Positions 45,351 to 54,136 of a stretch of DNA of 64,000 nt are shown here, in pieces. The stretch spans positions 62,001-126,000 of the forward strand of contig JBEEGH010000003.1 in NCBI GenBank assembly GCA_041166745.1. Direction: 5' to 3'. The DNA is from DASUCS01 sp041166745 (GTDB lineage: Bacteria > Actinomycetota > Acidimicrobiia > Acidimicrobiales > JACDCH01). The notes below the pieces were generated by a model. It was not told the origin of the DNA. It was given only the letters and a program-made list of their open reading frames with translations, and searched no databases. The position numbers and the translations under genes are program-made. How positions within the stretch are numbered: position 1 is the first letter of the stretch; the number at the start of each line of letters is the position of its first letter.

Positions 45351-46542
45351 ACGACACCGGCAGGTTCTGCAACCCGCGCAACACCATGCGCTCGCTCCAT
45401 ACCGGTGACCCGGCGAACGCAATCTGATCCAACCGCGATGTGAGCGCCCGCAGCGCGAGTTCTGCTTGGAGACGCGCGAGATGGGCGCCCAGGCACGAGT
45501 GCGCGCCCATACCGAACTGGAGGTGGTGGCCGGCGTCAGGCCGGTCGACGCGGACCTCGTCGACGTCGTCTCCCCACCGTGCCGGGTCGCGATTGGCGGC
45601 GCCGACACAGCAGTAGATGATGTGGCCGGGCTCGATGGTGCGGCCGTTGCGCTCGATCGGTTCGGTCGCGATGCGGCGGACGAATTGATTCGGTCCGTCC
45701 CAGCGCAGGAACTCGTTCACGGCGTTCGGCCACAGCGACGGTTCCGCCTCGAGGAGCGCGAGCTGTTCGGGATACTCGATGAGCGCGCGCAGCCCGGTAC
45801 CGATGAGCGCGGTGGTCGGTTCGTGCCCAGCGACGTACAGCGTGACGAGCTGCGCGACGAGTTCGTCACGCGAGAGCCGATCGCCCTCCTCCTCCGCCTG
45901 CACCAACTCCGTCATGATGTCGTTGGCCGGCTGTCGGCGCTTCTCTTCGACCTGTTCCTCGAGGTAGCGCTCCATCTCACCGAGCTGACGCAGATTCTCA
46001 TCGCGCTCCTCGCCGCTGATCACCGGATCGAGATTGCGAACGACGGCCGCCGTCCAATCGCGGAAGCGCGGTGAGTCTTCGTCGGGGATGCCGAGCATCT
46101 CGCAGAAGATCGCGACCGGAAGCGGATAGGCGAAGTCGACGATCACGTCCATCGCGCCTCGGTCTGCGAGCTGGTCGAGGGCAGCATCGACCCGCGTGCG
46201 GACCATCTCGCGCAGCGCGTCGATGGCGCGGATGCCGAACGGCTGCTGCATGAGTCGCCGCAACCGGGCATGGTCGGGATCGTCACGCAGCACCAGCGTG
46301 TCGGCCTTCCGTCCGGTCTCGGCCATGCGGGTTCGTTCTGCTTCGACGAAGTTGGTCGGCTTTGCATTGTCGAGTTGGACGCTGATCGTGGGTTCGCGCA
46401 ACACGTACGCCACATCGTCGTAGCGCGTCAGCACCCAACCTTCGAGCAGATCCGACCAATGCGAGGGATCTTCGGCCCGCAGCCGCGCGTAGTGGTCATA
46501 CGGCGAGTCGACATAGCCAGGTTCGAACGGGTCGAACTTCAC
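45337..46542 (-). CDS. Cytochrome P450
   Basis: A 401-residue class I bacterial P450: I-helix VAGHEPTTAL (with Glu in place of the usual Glu/Asp-Thr pair order), K-helix ExxR in NEFLRWDGPNQFVRR, and heme ligand Cys350 in FGMGAHSCLGAHLARLQ. It is soluble and needs ferredoxin and reductase partners, none of which are adjacent. GTG 46542 overlaps the stop of the upstream amidohydrolase (GTGA), so it is the last gene of the 48.7-45.3 kb operon. Catabolic hydroxylation is likely. Confidence 0.92.
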   Translation of the reverse strand: MKFDPFEPGYVDSPYDHYARLRAEDPSHWSDLLEGWVLTRYDDVAYVLREPTISVQLDNAKPTNFVEAERTRMAETGRKADTLVLRDDPDHARLRRLMQQPFGIRAIDALREMVRTRVDAALDQLADRGAMDVIVDFAYPLPVAIFCEMLGIPDEDSPRFRDWTAAVVRNLDPVISGEERDENLRQLGEMERYLEEQVEEKRRQPANDIMTELVQAEEEGDRLSRDELVAQLVTLYVAGHEPTTALIGTGLRALIEYPEQLALLEAEPSLWPNAVNEFLRWDGPNQFVRRIATEPIERNGRTIEPGHIIYCCVGAANRDPARWGDDVDEVRVDRPDAGHHLQFGMGAHSCLGAHLARLQAELALRALTSRLDQIAFAGSPVWSERMVLRGLQNLPVSFSVR

Positions 46543-47786
46543 GCTTCGATCCCTGTCAGCCACGGTCGACCGGCGGCCCGCAGCGACTCCCATTTGCTGA
46601 GGTCGTGGTCCACCTGGCCGAGCTCCTCAGCCGTCGGCCCCACCTGGTCGGCGAGCGGCCGCAACGCATCGACATCGAAGCCGTACAGCTCCGCGGCGTT
46701 CAATCCGAGTATCTGCTGCGTCTCGTCGACGGGAATGTCGTGGAACGCATCCCGCAACCACTCACGGGTATGGGGCCACGTGCCCTCGGGGTGCGGGAAG
46801 TCGTTCCCCCACATGAGATTGCCGACGCCGATCTCGTAGCGGCGAGCGAGCTCGCGCCGTCGGGTGTTCGACGCTCCGATGCCGCAGTTGCGGTCGAAGT
46901 ACGCACTCGGCCGCATGCTGAGTCCGGCAGTGAGCTGCTGACCGAGCTTCTTGGCGCCGTGCTCACGGTCGTAGGCGGTGTCCATCATCCACAGGAGATC
47001 GGCAGCCCAGAACGCTCCGCACTCGGTGACCACGAAACGCAGGTTCGGATGACGCTCGAACACGCCCGACCACAACAGGAAATGCAGGGGCCGAGCCGAC
47101 CACCACCGCACCTCGGTGACGTACATGCCGACGTACGGGCCGTACGTGAGCTTGTCGGCTGCGCCCGAGTGCACGTGGATCGGCATCTGCAGCTCTTCGC
47201 AGGCCGCCCAGACCGGCTCGTACACGGGGTCGTGGTACGGCGGGTACGGCGCCCACATCGAGGGGATCAGGATGCCGCCACGAAGTCCGGACTCGCGGGC
47301 GCGCGTGATCTCGGTAACGGCTGCGTCGACGTCGAAGATCGGAACGAGCGCCACACCAGCGCGCCGGTCGGGGCTGGCGTTGCACAACTCGGCCAGCCAT
47401 CGGTTGTGAGCCCGCGCACCCGCCATGAGGAGCTCGACGGGGATGTCGCCGCCCGCGCTCAATCCGGCGCCGAATGGTGCAGACGCGCCCGCGGTCACGG
47501 CGTCGGCATCGGGAAAGATGACTTCGCCGACGACCCCGTCGGCATCGAGCTCCTTGTCGCGCCTCGACGCGTCCCATCCGCCGCGCAGGCCTTCCTCGTT
47601 GTCGTGGTGCCATTCCTCGGCAAACGCTTCATTGAGGATCCCCCGTTGCGCGAGCTCCATCATGCGAGCCCGGTCGAGGAGGCTCTGATCGAACGCGTCG
47701 CGAAACTCGGGATCGAGCCACTCGCGGTACTGCTCGTTGGGCAGCCCAGCGTGGCAGTCCGACGAGATCACGAGGTACCGGTCCAT
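46539..47786 (-). CDS. Amidohydrolase family protein (first of two paralogues)
   Basis: A 415-residue TIM-barrel metal-dependent hydrolase of the COG2159 kind. It begins MDRYLVISSDCHAGLPNEQY, and has the distal metal site in MWGNDFPHPEGTWPHTREWL. It closely resembles the protein encoded at 49524-50747 in layout. Related enzymes are decarboxylases/hydrolases of aromatic or cyclic acids (ACMSD-like). The start is set at ATG 47786; the frame is open to 48131 but the added part is not protein-like. It sits between an SDR and a P450 gene. Confidence 0.87.
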   Translation of the reverse strand: MDRYLVISSDCHAGLPNEQYREWLDPEFRDAFDQSLLDRARMMELAQRGILNEAFAEEWHHDNEEGLRGGWDASRRDKELDADGVVGEVIFPDADAVTAGASAPFGAGLSAGGDIPVELLMAGARAHNRWLAELCNASPDRRAGVALVPIFDVDAAVTEITRARESGLRGGILIPSMWAPYPPYHDPVYEPVWAACEELQMPIHVHSGAADKLTYGPYVGMYVTEVRWWSARPLHFLLWSGVFERHPNLRFVVTECGAFWAADLLWMMDTAYDREHGAKKLGQQLTAGLSMRPSAYFDRNCGIGASNTRRRELARRYEIGVGNLMWGNDFPHPEGTWPHTREWLRDAFHDIPVDETQQILGLNAAELYGFDVDALRPLADQVGPTAEELGQVDHDLSKWESLRAAGRPWLTGIEA

Positions 47787-47790
47787 GCGG

Positions 47791-48672
47791 TCAGCCTCCC
47801 AGCTCTCTGATGTAGGTCGGGTTCTCGCGCGCCAGCATCGAGGCGGCGCGCGCTTTGATCTGCTCGTCGCTCCGCTCGCTCGGCGGCAGGATCCAGAATT
47901 GGTCGGTGCGGATCGCGTCGACCACTCGGCCGGCGACCTCCTCCGCTGGCGTGTACACGAGGTCGACGCCGGCATCGGCCATGGCCTTCTCGAACGACTC
48001 GATCGTCGTCGGCGGCTTCGTTGGGGGATTGGGGTTGGCGTACTCGGAGGGACGGTTGCGCCACGATGTGAAGAGGCCGGTTCGAAGTACGTGCGGCCCG
48101 GGGAAGAGCACGGAGGCGGACACGGTGGCATCCACGGCGCGTAGCTGCGCGTACAGGGACTCCGTGAGCGTTACGACCGATGATTTGCTCAGCGCGTAGA
48201 TCGGTGTGCTGGGGAGCGGAGAGATGCCTCCGTTGCCCGACGAAGTGTTGACCACGTGGCCCTCCTCACCGCGGGCGACCATCGCCGGGACGAAGGCTTT
48301 GATCCCGTGGATCACGCCCCAAACGTTGACGCCGAGCGCCCAACGCCAGTCGTTCAATTCGTGGTCCCACATCTGCCCGGACGCGCCGGCACCGACACCG
48401 GCGTTGTTGCACAGGACGTGAACTGCTCCATAGGCATCGAGCACGGCGTCGCGCAGTTGCTCCACGGACGTGTAGTCGGCCACGTCGGTGACGAGACCCA
48501 TGACGTCGGCGCCGTTCGCTTGCAGCTCCTTGACGGTGGCCTCGAGCGCCGGTGCTTCGACGTCGGCGAGTACGACCTTCATGCCTTCCTGCCCGAAGCG
48601 TTCACCCATGGCGCGGCCGATGCCGCTGGCGCCGCCGGTGACGACGGCGACCCGCCCTTCCAGTCGCTCCAT
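47791..48672 (-). CDS. Short-chain dehydrogenase/reductase (SDR)
   Basis: A 293-residue SDR: VAVVTGGASGIGRAMGERFG, NNAGVGAGASG, catalytic Ser/Tyr/Lys in VVNTSSGNGG and IYALSKSSVVTLTE. The C-terminal 70 residues extend beyond the usual 250 and include an acidic/Pro-rich segment. ATG 48672 overlaps the stop of the acetoacetate-decarboxylase-like gene (ATGA). With its neighbours it would oxidise or reduce a cyclic or beta-hydroxy intermediate. Confidence 0.9.
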   Translation of the reverse strand: MERLEGRVAVVTGGASGIGRAMGERFGQEGMKVVLADVEAPALEATVKELQANGADVMGLVTDVADYTSVEQLRDAVLDAYGAVHVLCNNAGVGAGASGQMWDHELNDWRWALGVNVWGVIHGIKAFVPAMVARGEEGHVVNTSSGNGGISPLPSTPIYALSKSSVVTLTESLYAQLRAVDATVSASVLFPGPHVLRTGLFTSWRNRPSEYANPNPPTKPPTTIESFEKAMADAGVDLVYTPAEEVAGRVVDAIRTDQFWILPPSERSDEQIKARAASMLARENPTYIRELGG

Positions 48673-49454
48673 CAGTCTTCCGTGCCCACCGGCGACAGAT
48701 CGTCGTAGCGCTGATGGACGTACGGGAGCAGCCATTCGGCCGGAACGCGGCTCACGATCTCGCCTCGCTGCACACTGCGGCGTTCCGACAGCGAGATGCC
48801 GACCAGTTTGCGCACCGGCAGGTCGGCCACGGGATCGAAGCGCGATTCGCGAAGGATGACCTCACCCTCGACGGCCTCGACGGACCGCGAGGTCTCCTCG
48901 CGGTGGCAGTAGATGAGCGACGGCTCGCTGTCGAAGCCCTTGCCGTCGGGAGCGGGAAGAAACTTGAAGTAGAAGTCTGTGCGTGAACCCTCGATCGGAT
49001 CGAGAGAACCGGTGACCCGTCCGGCGATCTCGATGATCGTCGTGCCGAGCCTGGTGACGAGGCCCTTCACGTGCTCGCCATCACGGGTGAGCGTTACCTC
49101 GGCGAGCTTCTTGGGTTCTCCGAACGTCTCGCGTCCGCCGATGACCGACTGCTCCGTGGTCATCGGCATCACGAGCGGATAGTTGCCAACTGTTCCTTCG
49201 TGGCGCGCTTGTACGGCGAACGTCCCTGCACCGAACGGTGGCAGTCCTCGGCCGAGGTCGACCGACGCGACCGTGACGCGCACGAGCGGGTGGTCGGATG
49301 GCTCGAGCGGCGGCGGCAACACCGCGGCGACCACGTCGGGATCGGTCTCGTAGATGGCGACGAGCGACGTGGCCCACGCGCCGACCGACGTGGCCTGCAC
49401 CTCGCGATTCGTCAACTCCTCCGCCGTCCGCGCCCCATACCGAACTCGCCCCAT
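48672..49454 (-). CDS. Acetoacetate decarboxylase family protein
   Basis: A 260-residue member of the ADC fold with conserved ETFGEPKKLAEV (the KK pair that includes the Schiff-base Lys of acetoacetate decarboxylase) and YPLVMPMTTEQSVIGGRE. It may decarboxylate or otherwise process a beta-keto acid or larger ketone; many actinobacterial homologues are not true decarboxylases. It is preceded by AAGGGGGAAG, and 20 bases upstream by the 48-nt hairpin at 49472-49519. Confidence 0.85.
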   Translation of the reverse strand: MGRVRYGARTAEELTNREVQATSVGAWATSLVAIYETDPDVVAAVLPPPLEPSDHPLVRVTVASVDLGRGLPPFGAGTFAVQARHEGTVGNYPLVMPMTTEQSVIGGRETFGEPKKLAEVTLTRDGEHVKGLVTRLGTTIIEIAGRVTGSLDPIEGSRTDFYFKFLPAPDGKGFDSEPSLIYCHREETSRSVEAVEGEVILRESRFDPVADLPVRKLVGISLSERRSVQRGEIVSRVPAEWLLPYVHQRYDDLSPVGTED

Positions 49455-49471
49455 CAGCTTCCCCCTTTTCG

Positions 49472-49519
49472 AATTCCCACTCAGGCATCTACAAATCTGT
49501 AGATGCCTGAGTGGGATTT
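49472..49519. repeat. 48-nt hairpin, 22-bp arms, 4-nt loop
   Basis: Left arm 49472-49493 (starts AATTCCC, ends ACA), loop AATC (49494-49497), right arm 49498-49519 (starts TGT, ends GGGATTT). Twenty-one of 22 pairs match, with a mismatch at the third pair of the foot. It lies between the amidohydrolase stop (minus strand) and the ADC-like start. No T tract follows on either side in the normal terminator arrangement. The foot, tip, arm length and loop size match the hairpin at 40298-40345; the 12-bp cores differ. Confidence 0.85.
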
Positions 49520-49523
49520 GGTG

Positions 49524-50747
49524 TCATTTGCCCGCGGCGGCGAGCGCGAATGCTGGACAGCGCAGTGCTTCGTCGGGAATCTCGCTGACCCCCAACGGTT
49601 GTGCGACGTCGTCGACCGACGGGCCGATGCGCGCCGCGATCGGTGCGAGAGCCTCGAGATCGAATCCGTACACACGGGCGGCGTTACCGCCCACCATCGC
49701 CCGCACCTCCTCGGGGGCGACGCCCGCGAACGCGAGGCGTAAGTGTTCGTAGCTGTAGGGCCAGCACCCTTCCTTGTGCGGGAAGTCGCTGCCCCACATG
49801 ATCCGGTCGACGCCGACCTGGGCTCGTAAACCCACCTCTTGCTGGCGGATGAAGCTCGAGCCGACGTGACACTGTCGCGCCCAGTACTCGCTCGGTTTGA
49901 GAGACAAGCGCGCCATCAGCTCTGCGCCCCACGCGTGTTCCTGTGAGCCGCCGGCGGCCGCCATGCGCACGTAGTAGTTGTCGAGCGTCATCAGCGTTTC
50001 GGGAATCCACGCCGTGCCCTGTTCGGTGAACACGAACTTCAGGTCCGCGTGCCGCTCCATCACGCCCGCGAATATCAGCTGCCACAACGTACGGTGCGCC
50101 CACCACGTGGCCTCGATCAGGAACATCACCTTCGCTTCGGGATACTCGCCGTAGTCGGGCGATGCGCTCCCGGTGTGATGATTGATCGGCAAGCCGAGCT
50201 CTGCGCACGTCGCCCACATTCGCTCGTACTCCGGCGCGTACAACGGCGGCAGACCCGATCCTGGTGGCGCGCCGGGAAGGAGCACCCCGCCGGTGAGTCC
50301 CGCTTCGTGCGCCCAACGAATCTCCTGTACGGCCGCGTCGACGTCGTGTAGCAGGATCTGCGCGATGCCCGCCCGGCGCCCAGGAGCTGCGGCGCAGAAG
50401 TCGGCCAGCCACCGATTGTGGGCGCGCAACCCCTCCCACCGCCGGGCGAGATCACCGGCGTTCGCGGCCGGTGGCTGGTGGACGAGCGACGCCTGTGGGA
50501 AGAAGGGTGGAATCGTGTTCGGGAAGATCACCTCGGCGACGATGCCGTCGGCCTCGAGCTCGCGCAGTCGTCGGTCGGGATCCCAGTTGCGGGAGGAGTC
50601 GTCGTCGTCGAGGTCGTCGTACGGGTTCTCGAACGCCGCGACCCACGAATCGAAGTCGTCATGCAGGCGGGTGGGCAGGTAGGAGCGGTAATCGAGAATG
50701 GCGCCACCGCCGTGGCAGTCGGCCGAGATGACCGTGTACCGATCCAT
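49524..50747 (-). CDS. Amidohydrolase family protein (second paralogue)
   Basis: A 407-residue TIM-barrel metal hydrolase. The N terminus MDRYTVISADCHGGGAILDY and later IMWGSDFPHKEGCWPYSYE match the first amidohydrolase (46539-47786) in position and pattern, so the two are paralogues. The D-C-H metal-binding start is intact. ATG 50747 is the natural start. It leads, through the hairpin, into the ADC/SDR/amidohydrolase/P450 operon, suggesting two related steps of one catabolic route. Confidence 0.88.
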   Translation of the reverse strand: MDRYTVISADCHGGGAILDYRSYLPTRLHDDFDSWVAAFENPYDDLDDDDSSRNWDPDRRLRELEADGIVAEVIFPNTIPPFFPQASLVHQPPAANAGDLARRWEGLRAHNRWLADFCAAAPGRRAGIAQILLHDVDAAVQEIRWAHEAGLTGGVLLPGAPPGSGLPPLYAPEYERMWATCAELGLPINHHTGSASPDYGEYPEAKVMFLIEATWWAHRTLWQLIFAGVMERHADLKFVFTEQGTAWIPETLMTLDNYYVRMAAAGGSQEHAWGAELMARLSLKPSEYWARQCHVGSSFIRQQEVGLRAQVGVDRIMWGSDFPHKEGCWPYSYEHLRLAFAGVAPEEVRAMVGGNAARVYGFDLEALAPIAARIGPSVDDVAQPLGVSEIPDEALRCPAFALAAAGK

Positions 50748-50798
50748 TCGCCCATCTTCGCCTAAAGCTCACGACCGGGTTCGGCCGATCTCCTATTG

Positions 50799-52334
50799 AT
50801 GGCTTCTCGGCGGACCACGGTCGGGCATTTCGCCCGTTTGGCACTACTGGTGCTGTTGGCCGCCCTCACGCTGGTGGTCACGCCAACACCAGCACGCGCG
50901 GATGTCGGCGCACCGAGCTGGTGGGACGGCGATTGTGACGCGGCCCATTGGAATGCCGTCGCGACGGCCGCGGGCTGGACCGGAATCGGTGCGCACCGAC
51001 TCGGTGCGTCGTACTTGGGTGTGCCGGTGTGCGGCCCCCGCCGATCGGGCGACGGCGCACCCGACGTGCAGTGGTCGCGACCGGGATGGGGTCACTTCGA
51101 ATGGGAGTGCGTCGAGCTCGCGATGCGCTTCATGGCCCAGATCTACGACGTGAAGGCGTACGGCGCCAACGGCAACACGGTGGTCAGCAACTACTCGACG
51201 ATCTACGGCGGCAATCTGCAACGCGTCGACAACGGCACGCTGGGCGTCGCTCCGCAACCCGGCGACGTGATGTCGTTCGACAACCCGACCAGCCCGGGCG
51301 CCCACTTCGGGCATGCGGCGGTCGTCGCGTCGAGCGCGGTCGACGGCAACGGCAACGGTTCGATCAAGCTCATCACGCAGAACGACACACTGGACGGCTG
51401 GCGCACCTTGACCGTCGCCAATTGGGTGGTGGCGAGCTTCGGCGTCTACGTGCCGTACGCGTGGTTGCACGATCCCGCAGGACGCGGTGGTGGGTGGAGC
51501 AACGTTCCGCTCCCGTTGGGCGACGGCCCTGCCGTGGTGTCATCGCAACCGGGCACGGAGGACGTCTTCGTCCGCGGCAGCGATGACGCCCTCTGGACGC
51601 AGCACTTCGAAGGGGGCTGGGGTGGGTGGACGTCGCTCGGTGGCGTGCTCACCGCCGCGCCGGCGGCCGCATCGTCACGCCCGGGTGTCGTCGACCTCTT
51701 CGTGAAGGGCAGCGACGACGCGCTCTGGACGAAGCATCTCGCCAACGGGCAATGGAGCCCGTGGACGTCGCTTGGTGGTGTGCTGACGAGTCCGCCCGCG
51801 GCGGTTTCGTCGCAGCCCGGGGTCGTCGACCTCTTCGTGCGAGGTTCCGACAACGGCGTGTGGACCACTCGCTCGACGAACGGAACGTGGCTCGGTTACT
51901 GGATGCCTCTCGGCGGCGTGGTGATGAGCGCCACAGGCGTCGCGTCGTCAGGTGTCGGCTCCATCGACCTGTTCGTACGGGGCACCGACGACGCGGTGTG
52001 GACGCGGCACGGCGGCACCGGCGCGTGGAGTGAATGGAGGTCGCTCGGCGGAGTGGTGACCTCTGGACCGACTGCGGGTTCGCCTTCTGTCGGACTGGTC
52101 GACCTGTATGTACGCGGCAGCGACAACGGCGTGTGGACTCGCCGCCTCACGAGCAGCGGGGCCTCGACATGGACGGCCGTCGGTTGGGTGGTCAGTAGTC
52201 CCGTCGCTCCGGTCTCTCCGGGAGCCGGAGTGCTCGACCTGTTCGCGCGCGGCACGGACAACGCGCTTTGGGTGCTGCGAGTGACAAACGGCGCGCAAGG
52301 CGCTCCGGCGAGCATGGGTGGCGTGATCCGATAG
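50799..52334 (+). CDS. Secreted CHAP-domain protein with PLL-type beta-propeller repeats
   Basis: A 511-residue exported protein. The signal peptide is at 1-36 (FARLALLVLLAALTLVV, then PTPARADVG). A CHAP/NlpC-type amidase region at about 95-215 has Cys in WECVELAMRF and His in GAHFGHAAVV. The rest is about six repeats of 46-50 residues with the pattern VxLFVRGSDxxxWTxxxxxG-x-W-x-SLGG, a beta-propeller of the PLL/tachylectin-like kind often found in lectins. It may cleave peptidoglycan while bound to a glycan. ATG 50799 follows TTG 50796. Confidence 0.82.
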   Translation: MASRRTTVGHFARLALLVLLAALTLVVTPTPARADVGAPSWWDGDCDAAHWNAVATAAGWTGIGAHRLGASYLGVPVCGPRRSGDGAPDVQWSRPGWGHFEWECVELAMRFMAQIYDVKAYGANGNTVVSNYSTIYGGNLQRVDNGTLGVAPQPGDVMSFDNPTSPGAHFGHAAVVASSAVDGNGNGSIKLITQNDTLDGWRTLTVANWVVASFGVYVPYAWLHDPAGRGGGWSNVPLPLGDGPAVVSSQPGTEDVFVRGSDDALWTQHFEGGWGGWTSLGGVLTAAPAAASSRPGVVDLFVKGSDDALWTKHLANGQWSPWTSLGGVLTSPPAAVSSQPGVVDLFVRGSDNGVWTTRSTNGTWLGYWMPLGGVVMSATGVASSGVGSIDLFVRGTDDAVWTRHGGTGAWSEWRSLGGVVTSGPTAGSPSVGLVDLYVRGSDNGVWTRRLTSSGASTWTAVGWVVSSPVAPVSPGAGVLDLFARGTDNALWVLRVTNGAQGAPASMGGVIR

Positions 52335-52344
52335 ATCTGCTGAA

Positions 52345-53523
52345 GTGGTGGTCCACATGCGGACCTTCACGACGGCTGAGCGGCGGAACCGGCTCGCCGT
52401 TCGTCACCACCTCGCGCCGGGCGCCAAGCGAGCCGACGTCGCGGAGGTCGCGGATGATCTGATCGGACTGCACGGCACCGATCCGGCATCGATCTTCCTG
52501 TCGGCCGCCGCTCGAATGAAGCGACCGCACATCGAATCGATCGAGCGTGCGCTGTATGACGACCGCACCATCGTCCGGATGCTCGCGATGCGGCGCACGC
52601 TCTTCGTGGTGCCGGTCGATCTCGTGCCGATGGTGCAGGCGGCGGCGTCGGATGCGGTCGCGGCGACCGAACGCAAGAAGCTGTTGCGGTGGATCGATGA
52701 AGCCGGCATCACGCCCGACGCAGCGAAGTGGTTGCGCAGGGTGAGCGCCAAGACACTCGCCATTGTGCGAGAGCTCGGCTCTGGCACCTCCACGGAGATC
52801 GCTGAGCATGTGCCTGAGCTGCGCCGCAAGATCGTGCTCGCGCCGAACACGAAGTGGGGGACCGAACAACCGATCGGGACGCGGGTCGTGCCGTTGCTCG
52901 GCGTCGAGGGTCGCATCGCCCGCGGCCGCCCGCGCGGTTCGTGGATCAGCACCCAGCATCGGTGGGAGCCGATCGAGAACTGGCTGCCAGGCGGACTCGA
53001 GCGAGTCGATGCGGACGAGGCCCGAGTTCAACTCGTCACGCGATGGCTGCGGGCCTTCGGTCCGGCGCCGATCAGCGATCTCCAGTGGTGGACGAAATGG
53101 ACGCTGCGCGACACGCGCGTGGCCTTAGCGGCAGCAGACGTGACGGAGGTCGACATCGAGGGTGTGCTTGGCATCGCGCTGGCCGACGACCTCGAGACAT
53201 CGAAGCCGGTCAGGCCGTGGGTCGCGCTGCTCCCGTCGCTCGATCCCACGGTGATGGGTTGGCAGGAGCGCACGTGGTTCATCGGCGCCCACGCCCGCGA
53301 GGTCTTCGATCGCGCCGGCAATGCCGGAGCGACCGTCTGGTCGGATGGACGTGTCGTCGGCACATGGGCGCAACTCCCCGGGGGCGAGATCGTGTGGAGG
53401 TTGTTCGAGGACGTCGGCTCTGAGGCAAAGGCGGCGATCGCCAAGGAAGCGGAGCGGCTGCGGGCGTGGGTCGGTGCGACGCGGTTCACGCCGCGTTTCG
53501 GGCCCCGCTGGACAGCCGAGTGA
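52345..53523 (+). CDS. Winged-helix AlkZ-like (HTH_42) protein
   Basis: A 392-residue protein of the winged-helix DNA-binding/AlkZ family: RNRLAVRHHLAPGAKRADVA, SIERALYDDRTIVRMLAMRR, and a later QxQ-like region STQHRWEPIENWL. AlkZ and relatives are DNA glycosylases that unhook interstrand crosslinks or remove alkylated bases; the AlkZ catalytic QxQ is not clearly seen, so activity is open. GTG 52345 or ATG 52357 may start it. The stop overlaps the CMD gene (GTGA). Confidence 0.78.
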   Translation: MVVHMRTFTTAERRNRLAVRHHLAPGAKRADVAEVADDLIGLHGTDPASIFLSAAARMKRPHIESIERALYDDRTIVRMLAMRRTLFVVPVDLVPMVQAAASDAVAATERKKLLRWIDEAGITPDAAKWLRRVSAKTLAIVRELGSGTSTEIAEHVPELRRKIVLAPNTKWGTEQPIGTRVVPLLGVEGRIARGRPRGSWISTQHRWEPIENWLPGGLERVDADEARVQLVTRWLRAFGPAPISDLQWWTKWTLRDTRVALAAADVTEVDIEGVLGIALADDLETSKPVRPWVALLPSLDPTVMGWQERTWFIGAHAREVFDRAGNAGATVWSDGRVVGTWAQLPGGEIVWRLFEDVGSEAKAAIAKEAERLRAWVGATRFTPRFGPRWTAE

Positions 53524-54098
53524 CTACGTTGCTGCGCGTGCCGAATCGTCCGCAGTCACCCCGGATCCCACCGCTTGCTCCCGAGGAGCAGGACGACCAG
53601 GCCCGTGAGCTGTTGGCGGGCGCCACCGCGCCCGGCAGTCCTGCGGCCAACATCTTCGCGACGCTCGTGCGCCACCCGGGGTTGTTCCGCAAATGGATGC
53701 CATTCGGAGGCAAGTTGCTTGCCGGCAAGCTGCCACCACGTGAGCGAGAGCTGCTCATCTTGCGGACGGGCTGGCATTGCCAGTCCGTCTACGAGTGGGG
53801 CCAGCACGTCATCATCGCCCGGGCTGCTGGCGTCACCGACGAGGAGATCGAGCGACTGAAGCTCGGTCCTGATGCGCCAGGTTGGGATCCGTTCGACGCC
53901 GCATTGGTTCGGGCTGCAGACGAGTTACACGACGACGCGTGCATCACGGACGACACCTGGGCCGCGCTCTCCGCGCGTTACGACGTCGCGCAGATGACCG
54001 AGGTTCCGATGGTGGTCGGCCAATACCACCTCGTGTCGTTCACGCTGAACTCGCTCGGCGTCCAGCGTGAGCCGGGTGTGCCGGGGTTCGACGGATGA
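53520..54098 (+). CDS. Carboxymuconolactone decarboxylase (CMD) family protein
   Basis: A 192-residue CMD/AhpD-like helical protein with PRERELLILRTGWHCQSVYE and WGQHVIIARAAGVTDEEIER. Classical AhpD-type members have a CxxC pair with a downstream His; here only one Cys (HCQSVYEWGQH) is retained, so a thiol-peroxidase role is unlikely and decarboxylase or unknown function is more probable. It is translationally coupled to the AlkZ-like gene. Confidence 0.85.
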   Translation: MTTLLRVPNRPQSPRIPPLAPEEQDDQARELLAGATAPGSPAANIFATLVRHPGLFRKWMPFGGKLLAGKLPPRERELLILRTGWHCQSVYEWGQHVIIARAAGVTDEEIERLKLGPDAPGWDPFDAALVRAADELHDDACITDDTWAALSARYDVAQMTEVPMVVGQYHLVSFTLNSLGVQREPGVPGFDG

Positions 54099-54136
54099 CC
54101 GGAAGGCGGCTGGAGCGAAACCGCGTGCCCGCGGAA

